DNA of 64,000 nt, taken from assembly GCF_019968905.1 (NCBI RefSeq), contig NZ_CP079946.1:5208001-5272000 (forward strand), read 5' to 3'. Both the position numbers and the translations under genes were made by a program. The DNA is from Corallococcus sp. EGB. Its GTDB lineage: Bacteria > Myxococcota > Myxococcia > Myxococcales > Myxococcaceae. Positions within the stretch are counted from its first letter, which is position 1; each line of letters starts with the position of its first letter. Under the pieces are notes generated by a model. It saw only the letters and a program-made list of their open reading frames with translations, was not told where the DNA came from and ran no database searches. Of this stretch, positions 20,735 through 28,570 are shown piece after piece.

Positions 20735-22402
20735 ATGCCGCCGTCCCAGGCCCCGTCTCCCCTTCCCTCGCTCGTGCCCCCTCCGGGCGACCTTCTTCGC
20801 ACGCAGAGAAAAGCGGGCCGCTCCGCCGTGGTCGGGCTGATGCTCCTCTGGGGCGCCGCCTTCGTCAGCCCCTTCCTGGTCTACCAGGAGGACGTGAAGA
20901 TGGCGGAGGGCCAGCTCCTCGCCCACCTGTCGGACCGCGTGGGCGTCCAGGCCCAGGCGATTGGCGCACATCTCGGACTGCTGCGTTCGGAGCTGCAACG
21001 GCTCGCGGAGCACCCTTCGCTCAGACCCGAGGATGGAGCCGCGGGCCCCGAGCTCGCGCTCCTCGAGAATGCCTTCAGCCACACGTCCCTCTTTTCGGGG
21101 GGAGTCGCGCTGGTGTCAGCGAACGGCGAGCGCATCTGGAGCGACCCGGCGAACATGCCGCTCGGGCGCGCGCCGCTCACGTCACGCACGTGGTTCCGGC
21201 GGATGGTGCGAGAGCGGGTCGCTTCGGTCGGATTGCTGGACGAGGAAGGCGGAGGGCTCGTCGCGGTCGCGGTCCCCGTCGTGCGCGACGATCGTGTCGT
21301 GGGCCTCCTCATGGGCGAGCTCGCGACGGCGAACGAGCTGCTCCCGCTCCATCGCGGGACGAACGAGTCCATGGTCGCCCTGCTCGGCGAGCGCGGCAGG
21401 CTCCTCCTCCCAGCGACGCCCCCGCCGCTCCTGCGCCAGCCGGAGCTCGCCGCTCGCCTTCGCCCCCTGGTGGACGAGCCCGGGGCCGTCACGCTCGGAG
21501 GCACGCGGTTCCTCGGCGCGGCGGCGCTCGTTCCCGGAACCGGCATGCTGCTCGCCGTGCTCGAGGACGAGGCGCGGGACCGTGAGCTGCTCAAGCGCCG
21601 CTACCTCGGCCAGTTCGGCCTTCACACCGCGCTGCTCGGTGGAGTGCTCCTCCTCTTCACGGTGCTCCTGCGCCGCTCCTACCGTTCGCTGATGGCGGCC
21701 GAAGAGCAACTGCGGCGCCAGGAGACGATGGCGGCGCTCGGCACGGCCTCCTCGCTCATCGCCCACGAGGTGAAGAACGCGCTCAACAGCATGCAGGCCG
21801 CGCTCAGCATGATTCGCGCGAAGGCAGGGGAAACGACGCTGCCGGTCCAGGCGCTGCGCTCCCAGGCGGACCGGCTCGGCCACCTTGCGCGCTCATTGCT
21901 GAGCTTTGCCTCTCCCCAGTCCACCCAGCGGCGCGAATGCGAGATGCACCTGCTCGTCCAGGACGCGCTCCAAGCCGTGAAGCTCCTGCCAGAAGCAGCG
22001 GATGTCGCCATCGAGACCACGCTGCAGGAGGGGCTCTTCGTGAAGGGGGATCCGACGCTGCTGGTCTCCGCTGTCGACAACCTCATGCGCAACGCCGTCG
22101 AAGCCGGCGCCGTGGCCCGTGACACGGGCCAGCAGCCCACGCCTCGCGTCGAGGTCCGGCTCCTGCGCGACGGCGCGGAGGTGGTGTTCATCGTGGAGGA
22201 CAACGCGGGAGGAGTGCCCCTGGCCTTCGAGCCGCGGCTGTGGGAGCCCTTCGCGGTGGGCCGCTCGAGGGGGGTCGGGCTCGGACTTCCGATGGTGCGC
22301 ACGGCCATCCGTGCGCATGATGGAGGAAGCGTCTCCTACACCCGCGTCCCCGGAGGCAGCCGCTTCACGGTCCGCCTTCCGCTCGAGAAAATGGCTTCAT
22401 GA
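20735..22402 (+). CDS. Membrane sensor histidine kinase of a sigma-54 two-component system
   Basis: This is a sensor kinase of about 555 aa. A first membrane segment (about 30-50, VVGLMLLWGAAFVSPFLVY) and a second (about 295-315, LLGGVLLLFTVLL) enclose a periplasmic region of roughly 240 aa of double-Cache/PDC appearance. Then come the dimerisation domain with the phosphorylated histidine in IAHEVKNALN (H344) and an HATPase domain with N-box NLMRNAVEAG, VEDNAGGVP and GLGLPMV. It should phosphorylate the regulator that overlaps its stop (ATGA). The signal is unknown; control of a bicarbonate-type transporter downstream suggests an inorganic carbon or anion signal. The frame is open from 20624; ATG 20735 gives a normal N-terminus. 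Confidence 0.85.
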   Translation: MPPSQAPSPLPSLVPPPGDLLRTQRKAGRSAVVGLMLLWGAAFVSPFLVYQEDVKMAEGQLLAHLSDRVGVQAQAIGAHLGLLRSELQRLAEHPSLRPEDGAAGPELALLENAFSHTSLFSGGVALVSANGERIWSDPANMPLGRAPLTSRTWFRRMVRERVASVGLLDEEGGGLVAVAVPVVRDDRVVGLLMGELATANELLPLHRGTNESMVALLGERGRLLLPATPPPLLRQPELAARLRPLVDEPGAVTLGGTRFLGAAALVPGTGMLLAVLEDEARDRELLKRRYLGQFGLHTALLGGVLLLFTVLLRRSYRSLMAAEEQLRRQETMAALGTASSLIAHEVKNALNSMQAALSMIRAKAGETTLPVQALRSQADRLGHLARSLLSFASPQSTQRRECEMHLLVQDALQAVKLLPEAADVAIETTLQEGLFVKGDPTLLVSAVDNLMRNAVEAGAVARDTGQQPTPRVEVRLLRDGAEVVFIVEDNAGGVPLAFEPRLWEPFAVGRSRGVGLGLPMVRTAIRAHDGGSVSYTRVPGGSRFTVRLPLEKMAS

Positions 22403-23751
22403 GCACCTCCCTGCTGCTCGTCGATGACGACAGGACCTTCTCCTCGCTCGCGGCCTCCATGCTGAGCCAGGAGGGTTTTCGCGTGCGGGTTGCTCGCTCG
22501 CTGCATGAGACCCGCGCTGCGCTCGCCGCCGAGGCACCGGACCTCGTCGTGCTGGACCGCAGGCTGCCGGATGGAGATGGGCTCGTCTTCCTGCCCGAGC
22601 TGCGGGCCCAGCTTCCGGCGACCATCGTGCTGATGGTGACCGCGCACGGCGACATCGAGAGCGCTGTCGAGGCCATCCGGGCGGGGGCTCGCGACTACCT
22701 GAGCAAACCGGTCGAGATCGACGACCTGGTGATGCGCGCACGCCGCGCGGCGAGCGACCTCCAGCTCCAGGAACGGCTGCGCCAGGCCGAGAGCGTCCTC
22801 GAAGGACGGCACCGGCTGGTGGAGTCCCGCTCGCCGGCGATGCAGCGAACGCTCCAGATGCTGGAGCGGATCGCCACCACGCCGCGAAGTCCCGTCCTGC
22901 TGCTCGGGGAGACCGGGACGGGGAAGGCCGTGCTCGCCCGCCACCTCCATGCCTTGCGCCAGAAGCAGGGGGCCTTCGTGCAGATCAACTGCGCCGCGCT
23001 CCCGGACACGATGATGGAGAGCGAACTCTTCGGGCACGAGCGCGGCGCCTTCACGGATGCGAAGACGGCGCGGCGCGGGCTCGTGGAGCTCGCGAGCGAT
23101 GGGCTGCTCTTCCTCGACGAGGTGGGTGAGCTGCCGCTCGCGCTCCAGGCGAAGCTGCTCACGTTCCTCGACAGGGGGGCCTTCCGTCGGCTCGGTGGGA
23201 TGACGGAGCTCACGAGCACCGCGCGCATCGTGGCGGCCACCAACAAGGACCTTGAAGCAGAGGTCAGCGCCGGGCGCTTTCGCGAGGACCTCCTCTTCCG
23301 GCTCGGCGTGTTCCGGGTGGACGTGCCCCCTTTGCGCGAGCGCCGCGAGGATGTCCTGCCGCTCGCCCGGACGCTCGTGCAGGAGCTCTGTTCCGAGCTT
23401 GGCCGGCGGCCAATCCCCTTCTCACCCGCCGCGGAGGAGCGCCTGCTCAGCTACCCCTTCCCCGGCAATGTCCGGGAGCTGCGCAATGTCCTCGAGCGAG
23501 CGCTCGTCCTCGAGGGCGGGCCCGCGCTCGAGCTGCAAGCCCTCTCCAAGGGGGGCGGCACGCCGGCCTGGGCCGACCCCAACGCCTTCTCCGTGTCAGG
23601 CCCGCCCCGAACGCTCGATGAAGTGGAGCGGCTCTATGTCCGGCACGTGCTCGAGCAGCTCGGAGGCAGGCGGGTGGAGGCGGCCCGCGCACTGGGCCTG
23701 TCCTACCCGACCTTCCTCCGCCGCCTGGAGGAGACCCCTCCCTCGGAGTGA
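22399..23751 (+). CDS. NtrC-type sigma-54-dependent response regulator
   Basis: This 450-aa regulator has a receiver (1-120, phosphorylation site D53 in VLDRRLPDGDG), a AAA+ sigma-54 activator domain (about 140-375) and a Fis-type helix-turn-helix (about 405-445, VEAARALGLSYPTFLRRL). The Walker A is GETGTGKA and the Walker B is LLFLDEVGEL. The sigma-54 contact loop reads GAFTDA where GAFTGA is most common. It overlaps the kinase gene by ATGA. Two palindromes begin 4 nt after its stop codon starts the next intergenic region, and an exact GG-N10-GC promoter follows, so it very probably activates the SulP/carbonic anhydrase operon directly. Confidence 0.9.
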   Translation: MSTSLLLVDDDRTFSSLAASMLSQEGFRVRVARSLHETRAALAAEAPDLVVLDRRLPDGDGLVFLPELRAQLPATIVLMVTAHGDIESAVEAIRAGARDYLSKPVEIDDLVMRARRAASDLQLQERLRQAESVLEGRHRLVESRSPAMQRTLQMLERIATTPRSPVLLLGETGTGKAVLARHLHALRQKQGAFVQINCAALPDTMMESELFGHERGAFTDAKTARRGLVELASDGLLFLDEVGELPLALQAKLLTFLDRGAFRRLGGMTELTSTARIVAATNKDLEAEVSAGRFREDLLFRLGVFRVDVPPLRERREDVLPLARTLVQELCSELGRRPIPFSPAAEERLLSYPFPGNVRELRNVLERALVLEGGPALELQALSKGGGTPAWADPNAFSVSGPPRTLDEVERLYVRHVLEQLGGRRVEAARALGLSYPTFLRRLEETPPSE

Positions 23752-23754
23752 GGC

Positions 23755-23773
23755 GATTCAAGTTTCGTTCATC
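23755..23773. promoter_or_regulatory. Imperfect copy of the 19-bp regulator palindrome (upstream site 1)
   Basis: GATTCAAGTTTCGTTCATC shares its left arm and spacer with the perfect palindrome 32 bp downstream; the right arm is degenerate. The centre-to-centre spacing is about three helical turns, so two regulator dimers could lie on the same DNA face. Confidence 0.6.
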
Positions 23774-23786
23774 GCCTGAGCCGCAC

Positions 23787-23805
23787 GATTCAAGTTTCTT
23801 GAATC
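23787..23805. promoter_or_regulatory. Perfect 19-bp palindrome, probable activator-binding site (site 2)
   Basis: GATTCAAGTTTCTTGAATC is a perfect 8-bp inverted repeat with a TTT spacer. It is about 52 bp before the -24 element of the sigma-54 promoter, a typical enhancer position for a NtrC-family regulator. Confidence 0.75.
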
Positions 23806-23854
23806 GCCCGGTCCTGCCTCCGCCCCGCGCCTGACGGGAAGGGTCCGCGACGGA

Positions 23855-23872
23855 CCGGCACGAGGCTTGCGT
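23855..23872 (+). promoter_or_regulatory. Sigma-54 (-24/-12) promoter of the SulP operon
   Basis: The sequence CCGGCACGAGGCTTGCGT contains GG and GC dinucleotides exactly 10 nt apart and closely matches the TGGCACG-N4-TTGC consensus. It is 62 nt before the SulP start and directly downstream of two palindromes and a NtrC-type regulator gene. Confidence 0.82.
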
Positions 23873-23933
23873 AGAGCCCCCCTGTCACGTCGAGCCGTTG
23901 TGCGGCCCGGCAGGTGACAGGGGAGCGCAAGCA

Positions 23934-25493
23934 ATGACATTGGGTGGAAAAGCTGCGGAGACGAGGCCTTCCTTGAAGGAGGTGCTCGCCTCGGATTTGC
24001 CGGCTTCGCTGGTGGTGTTCCTGGTGGCCCTGCCCCTCTGCATGGGCATCGCGCTCGCCTCTGGAGCGCCCATCATGGCGGGGCTCATCGCCGGCATCGT
24101 CGGCGGCCTCGTGGTGGGCCTCATCGGGGGTGTGCCGCTGCTGGTGAGCGGCCCCGCGGCGGGCCTCGCGGTGATGGTCTTCGGCTTCATCCAGGAGCTG
24201 GGCTTCGCCGTGACGTGCGCGGCGGTGGCCGCGGCGGGGCTCGTGCAGGTGGCGCTCGGCGGGCTGAAGGTGGCGCGTTCGGCGCTGGCCATCTCGCCGG
24301 CGGTGATTCACGGAATGCTCGCGGGCATCGGCATTCTCATCGTGCTGGGACAGATCCACATCGTCCTGGGCGGCTCGCCGCAGAGCAATGCCTGGAACAA
24401 CATCCGGGAGCTGCCCGGGCAGATCCTCGACCTGCATGGACCGGCCACGCTGCTGGGGCTCCTCACGCTGGGGATCCTCATCGCGTGGAACCTCCTGCCG
24501 AACGGGCGGCTGAAGAAGGTCCCGGGCCCGCTGGTGGCGGTCGTGGCCGGGACCGCGGTCGCGGCGGTGTTGAACGCGAAGGTGGCCCGGGTGCAGCTGG
24601 CCGCGGATGCGTTCTCCGCCATCAAGCTGCCGTCCCTTCCCGAAGGCTCCATGTGGGGCGCCTTCTTCGTGGCCGTGCTGTCCCTCGCCCTCGTGGCGAG
24701 CGCCGAGTCGCTCTTGAGCGCGGTGGCGACCGACAAGCTGCATACGGGCCCGCGGGCGAACCTCGATCGCGAGCTGCTCGCGCAGGGCGTGGCGAACACC
24801 GTCTCCGGTCTGCTCGGCGGTCTGCCCATCACCGGCGTCATCGTGCGCAGCGCGGCGAACATCAATGCCGGCGCGAAGACGCGGTGGTCGGCGGTGATGC
24901 ACGCGGTGTGGATGCTGGCCTTCGTGACCCTCCTGGGGAGCCTCGCGGCCTACGTGCCCCTGACGGTGCTCGCCGGCCTGCTCGTGCACGTGGGCCTGAA
25001 GCTCGTGAACCTCGCCCACATCCGCGAGCTGCGGCACCGGGGCGAGCTGCCGGTCTACCTCATCACCGTTGCCGGTGTGGTGGGCATCAACCTGCTCGCG
25101 GGCATCGGCCTCGGACTCGGCGCGGCCATCCTCCGGCTCCTGTGGCAGCTCGGCCAGGTGCGCGTGGAGACCCACGCCGCCAATGGCGTTCACCAGGTCT
25201 GCATCAGCGGTGCGTTGACGTTCGTCGGAGTGCCGAAGCTGTCGACGGCGCTCGCGAAGATTCCCTCGGGCTCCAGGGTGGAGGTGGACGTGGCGGTGAA
25301 CACGCTCGACCACTCCGGCTTCGAGGCGCTCGAGAGCTGGGCCGACACGCACCGCAAGACGGGCGGCACCGTGACCATGGAGCCGCTCGAGGACATCTGG
25401 AGCCGGCGCCGTGCGCGCGCGGCGCCCGTTGAAGCTCCGGCCCGTTCATCCCCCGTCCACGTTTCGTCTCTCGCTTCCGGAGGTGTTCAGTGA
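23934..25493 (+). CDS. SulP-family anion transporter, probable bicarbonate transporter
   Basis: This is a SulP (SLC26-like) permease of about 519 aa with many hydrophobic helices (about residues 25-410), beginning with the characteristic DLPASLVVFLVALPLCMGIA segment, and a C-terminal STAS domain (about 425-500, VCISGALTFVGV, DHSGFEALESW). SulP proteins carry sulfate or bicarbonate. The overlapping downstream carbonic anhydrase argues for bicarbonate. ATG 23934 follows GGGAG at 8 nt. The operon lies behind a sigma-54 promoter, so expression should depend on the adjacent two-component system. The last codons overlap the next gene. Confidence 0.88.
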   Translation: MTLGGKAAETRPSLKEVLASDLPASLVVFLVALPLCMGIALASGAPIMAGLIAGIVGGLVVGLIGGVPLLVSGPAAGLAVMVFGFIQELGFAVTCAAVAAAGLVQVALGGLKVARSALAISPAVIHGMLAGIGILIVLGQIHIVLGGSPQSNAWNNIRELPGQILDLHGPATLLGLLTLGILIAWNLLPNGRLKKVPGPLVAVVAGTAVAAVLNAKVARVQLAADAFSAIKLPSLPEGSMWGAFFVAVLSLALVASAESLLSAVATDKLHTGPRANLDRELLAQGVANTVSGLLGGLPITGVIVRSAANINAGAKTRWSAVMHAVWMLAFVTLLGSLAAYVPLTVLAGLLVHVGLKLVNLAHIRELRHRGELPVYLITVAGVVGINLLAGIGLGLGAAILRLLWQLGQVRVETHAANGVHQVCISGALTFVGVPKLSTALAKIPSGSRVEVDVAVNTLDHSGFEALESWADTHRKTGGTVTMEPLEDIWSRRRARAAPVEAPARSSPVHVSSLASGGVQ

Positions 25494-26185
25494 AGAAGCT
25501 CATCCGCGGTCTGCTCGACTTCCAGCGTCACACCCTGCCCTCGTACCGTGCGACCTTCGCGAGGCTCGCGAAGGGCCAGTCTCCGGACTGCCTCTTCATC
25601 AGCTGCTCGGACAGCCGCGTGGTGCCCAACCTGCTCGTCTCCACGGACCCCGGTGACCTCTTCACCGTGCGCAACGTGGGCAACCTCGTTCCGCCGGCCG
25701 CGCGCGACGGACAGACCCCGGCGGACCGCTCGGAGGCGGCGGCGATCGAGTTCTCCCTGGGCTTCCTGCCCATCGAGGACGTCGTGGTCTGCGGACACTC
25801 CAGCTGCGGCGCGATGAAGGCGCTCCTGGCCGGAGGCGCCATTGAAGGCGCGCCGAACCTCGGACAGTGGCTGGGGCACGGAGCGCCGTCGCTCAAGTCG
25901 CTGCGGGAAGACACCCAGGTGGGCGCGGGGCTGCCGGAGGCGGATCGCCTCTCCCAGCTGAACGTCCTCGCCCAGCTGGAGCATCTGAAGACCTACCCCA
26001 TCGTGCGGGACCGGCTCGCGGCGGGAACGCTGCGGCTGCACGGCTGGTGGTTCGACATCGGGGCGGCACAGGTGCACGCCTACCGGTCCGACCTCGGCCG
26101 CTTCGTTCCCATCGACGAGCACGAGGGTGAGCGGCTCCTGACGTCGCTGACGGAAGATCAGCCCGCGCTCCGCGCCGTCCAGTGA
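25490..26185 (+). CDS. Beta-carbonic anhydrase
   Basis: This 231-aa beta-class carbonic anhydrase interconverts CO2 and bicarbonate. The zinc site is complete: C39 and D41-R43 in ISCSDSR, and H103 and C106 in GHSSCGA. The GTG start follows GGAGG and overlaps the SulP stop, so the two proteins are translationally coupled. With the transporter it forms a bicarbonate acquisition module, or supplies bicarbonate to carboxylases. Confidence 0.93.
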   Translation: MKKLIRGLLDFQRHTLPSYRATFARLAKGQSPDCLFISCSDSRVVPNLLVSTDPGDLFTVRNVGNLVPPAARDGQTPADRSEAAAIEFSLGFLPIEDVVVCGHSSCGAMKALLAGGAIEGAPNLGQWLGHGAPSLKSLREDTQVGAGLPEADRLSQLNVLAQLEHLKTYPIVRDRLAAGTLRLHGWWFDIGAAQVHAYRSDLGRFVPIDEHEGERLLTSLTEDQPALRAVQ

Positions 26186-26207
26186 GACGGCGTTGAACCT
26201 CTTCCAG

Positions 26208-26235
26208 CCCCCGGCGTCCTCGCGGACGCCGGGGG
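26208..26235. terminator. Bidirectional terminator between convergent genes
   Basis: A perfect 12-bp stem (CCCCCGGCGTCC / GGACGCCGGGGG) with a TCGC loop lies between the carbonic anhydrase stop and the convergent M19 gene stop. A short T-containing tail (CCGTTTCATT) follows on the plus strand. Confidence 0.75.
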
Positions 26236-26254
26236 CCGTTTCATTGCGGGCGGC

Positions 26255-28291
26255 CTACGTGCACATCAGCCACGAGCACTTGCCGGACTGGCACTCCCGG
26301 CCGGACGAGCACAGCGAACCCTTGGCCCGCTTGTTCACGCACTTGCCGTCGTTGGTGCCCCAGCCGCAGAACTGGTTCGCGGCGCAGTGCGAGTCCGTGG
26401 AGCAGGTGCAGACGCCCGGGATGTTGCCGCAGTCGTCCATCGCGCTGCACAGGTTGGACTTGCACTCCGCGGCGAAGCGGCACGTCTCCGACACCAGCTT
26501 GGTGCTGGGGGCGTAGGCCTTGCCGCAGATCTTCGGGTACGCCGCCTCACGGGTGGCCTTGGGGACGTAGGCCGCCACGCCGCCCGTGTCGATGTCGTTG
26601 GCCGCGTCCGCCATGCCGGTGCGGGTGCTGTTGGCGCGCTCCCACATCTGGATGAACTTCTCCGCGGAGCCCTCCAGGCCCGCGGTGTTGACGCCCAGCT
26701 GCTTCAGGTCCTTCACCACGTCCGGCAGCAGGCCCACGTGGGCCAGGCCGTACACGTCGAAGTCCGTGCCCAGCGGCGGCGGACCGGAGACGCGCTGCTG
26801 TTCCTCCTGCGCGTCCGCCTCCGCATGGAAGCCCGCGGAGCACGCGCCGAAGTCGCCGAAGCGCGGGCGCGTCTGCTGGATGAAGCCGTTGAGGTCCGCG
26901 CCGAAGCCCATGTTGACCTTGAGGCCCTGGCGGCCGAACTCATACGCCTGCGCGAGCGAGCGCGTGGAGCCCTGGCAGGTGTTGGCCACCGGCGTGCGGG
27001 TGTAGTCGCGCGTCTCGTCGTGCGCGGTGCGCAGGCCGAACATGCCGCCCGTCTGGCGCACGTAGCGGATGACCCACGACGGGGTCGTCTTCTCGTTGGC
27101 GGCGAGGTCCGGGTTCATCACCTCGCGGAAGTGGCCGTGGGAGATGAACAGCGGGTAGTAGGTCCGGGCCTGGGACAGGGCATACGCGTCCTGCACGCTC
27201 TTCTCGGACATGTGGGCCATGTCGATGAGCATCCCCTTGTTCATCATCTCCTGGACCAGCGCCTTGCCGTCAGCGGTGAGGCCCTTGGTGTTCTTGCAGT
27301 TGGCGTCCACGTCGAAGCCGAGCGTGAAGCCGTTGCCGGTGATGCCGCAGTCCGTGTCGATGTGACAGTTCTCCAGGAACTGGGCGACCTGGAAGATGGC
27401 GTTATGCGGGGCCGCGCCGCCAAAGCGGTTGTCCAGCTGGTGCACGGGCTGCAGCGAGCGCACGCCCAGCGAATAGACGCGGTTCAACTCCGCGCGCCAG
27501 TCCTTGGTGCCAAAGAGCTTGCTGGACTCGATGGAGAGCACCATGGCGAGCTTGCCCTGCGAGATGATCCGCCGCGCATCCGCGGGCGTCAGGGCGATCT
27601 CCGCCCAGTCCGTGCGCGCGTCGAAGTCGCGGGCCATCTGGAGCTGGACGTCCACGTCCATCATCTCGTCGCAGGGGCGCTTGAGGTTCTGGTACGGCAG
27701 CGCCTTGCAGAGGAACTCGTTGCTGACGAGCGACACCATGACCAGGGACATGCCGCCCTGATGGGCCTTGTTGAGCCAGCCCTCCCAGGCCTGCTGATGC
27801 GCGATGGTGTCCCAGCGCGGCCACTGGGTGGGCGTCTCCTTGCGGCCCAGGTGCAGGCCGGTGTCCCCTTGCGTGCCCTCGATCTGACCGATGACCTCCG
27901 AGGCCACCGCGCCGCCCACGCCGAAGACGTCCGACAGGATGGGGATGCCGCTCAGGTTCACGCTGCCGGCGTTGGGACAGAGGTTGAGCATGTCGCGCAG
28001 GTCCATGCGGACACGCGCGTGGTCACTCTCCGGCATGCCGCCGTCACAGCTCACGAGCGTGCCGGTGTGGCTGCCATGGAACCACCCACCGCCGAACGCC
28101 TCCTCGGCGAACATGTGGTGGTGCATCTCCGCGAAGCCGCCCACCGCGAGCGGCTGGGCCACCTCCGCGGGCGCCGCCTCCACGGGCGCGGGCGGCTCGT
28201 CGGTGACGGGCCCGCAGGCCAGCGCGAGCGACGTGGCAGCGAGCCAGGGTGAGAACCAATACCGTGAGACAATCCGGGAGCGACGCGGCAT
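26255..28291 (-). CDS. Peptidase M19-like lipoprotein with Cys-rich tail
   Basis: This is a secreted lipoprotein of 678 aa. A signal peptide ends in SLALAC (Cys about 23). The body (about 45-590) looks like the amidohydrolase/membrane dipeptidase (M19) fold: an early metal motif EMHHHMF, LSIESSKL, SLQPVHQLDN, and LIDMAHMSEKS followed by ISHGHFR. The C-terminal 75 residues contain about 14 cysteines in short C-x(4-7)-C spacings, an EGF- or Dickkopf-like module often seen in myxobacterial exported proteins. The frame is open to 28492, but ATG 28291 has GGAAAGG before it and starts the signal peptide. Substrate unknown; peptide or beta-lactam-like hydrolysis is possible. Confidence 0.8.
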   Translation of the reverse strand: MPRRSRIVSRYWFSPWLAATSLALACGPVTDEPPAPVEAAPAEVAQPLAVGGFAEMHHHMFAEEAFGGGWFHGSHTGTLVSCDGGMPESDHARVRMDLRDMLNLCPNAGSVNLSGIPILSDVFGVGGAVASEVIGQIEGTQGDTGLHLGRKETPTQWPRWDTIAHQQAWEGWLNKAHQGGMSLVMVSLVSNEFLCKALPYQNLKRPCDEMMDVDVQLQMARDFDARTDWAEIALTPADARRIISQGKLAMVLSIESSKLFGTKDWRAELNRVYSLGVRSLQPVHQLDNRFGGAAPHNAIFQVAQFLENCHIDTDCGITGNGFTLGFDVDANCKNTKGLTADGKALVQEMMNKGMLIDMAHMSEKSVQDAYALSQARTYYPLFISHGHFREVMNPDLAANEKTTPSWVIRYVRQTGGMFGLRTAHDETRDYTRTPVANTCQGSTRSLAQAYEFGRQGLKVNMGFGADLNGFIQQTRPRFGDFGACSAGFHAEADAQEEQQRVSGPPPLGTDFDVYGLAHVGLLPDVVKDLKQLGVNTAGLEGSAEKFIQMWERANSTRTGMADAANDIDTGGVAAYVPKATREAAYPKICGKAYAPSTKLVSETCRFAAECKSNLCSAMDDCGNIPGVCTCSTDSHCAANQFCGWGTNDGKCVNKRAKGSLCSSGRECQSGKCSWLMCT

Positions 28292-28570
28292 GCAGTGTAC
28301 CTTTCCGGTTCGAGGGAGGCACACTGGGAGTATCAGCAGCACTTCCTGCCAATCAATTCTCCCGGTGTAAGCGCAGTGCCGCATGGCATTGACGCACCGC
28401 AAGAAGAGGTGGCTTGTCACGGACTCGGGCCGTGGCCAGGTGGGCCCCATGGGGGCCACCGACACGCTTTGACGGACTCGGTACGCGCCCAACTCTGGCT
28501 CGGCATACGGTGGCGTGGCATGGCCCCGGGAGGATGGGCGGGGCCCGCCGCCCTGTGACTCGCCCTGGGG
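28292..28570. other. Intergenic region between M19 lipoprotein and GT4 gene
   Basis: This 279-nt gap holds the promoter region of the M19 gene and the 3' flank of the 30-kb biosynthetic operon. A small G+C-rich inverted repeat (28536-28553, GGGCGG/CCGCCC) could serve as a terminator but lacks a T-run. No credible gene was seen. Confidence 0.5.
28329..28356 (-). promoter_or_regulatory. Candidate sigma-70 promoter of the M19 gene
   Basis: On the minus strand TTGATT and GATACT are separated by 16 nt, and the -10 element is about 38 nt before the ATG. Only a consensus resemblance supports it. Confidence 0.3.

Noticed and set aside
28536..28553. G+C-rich inverted repeat as the terminator of the 30-kb operon
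   Set aside because: It lacks a T-run on the minus strand and has a 6-bp stem; mentioned only as part of the intergenic description.
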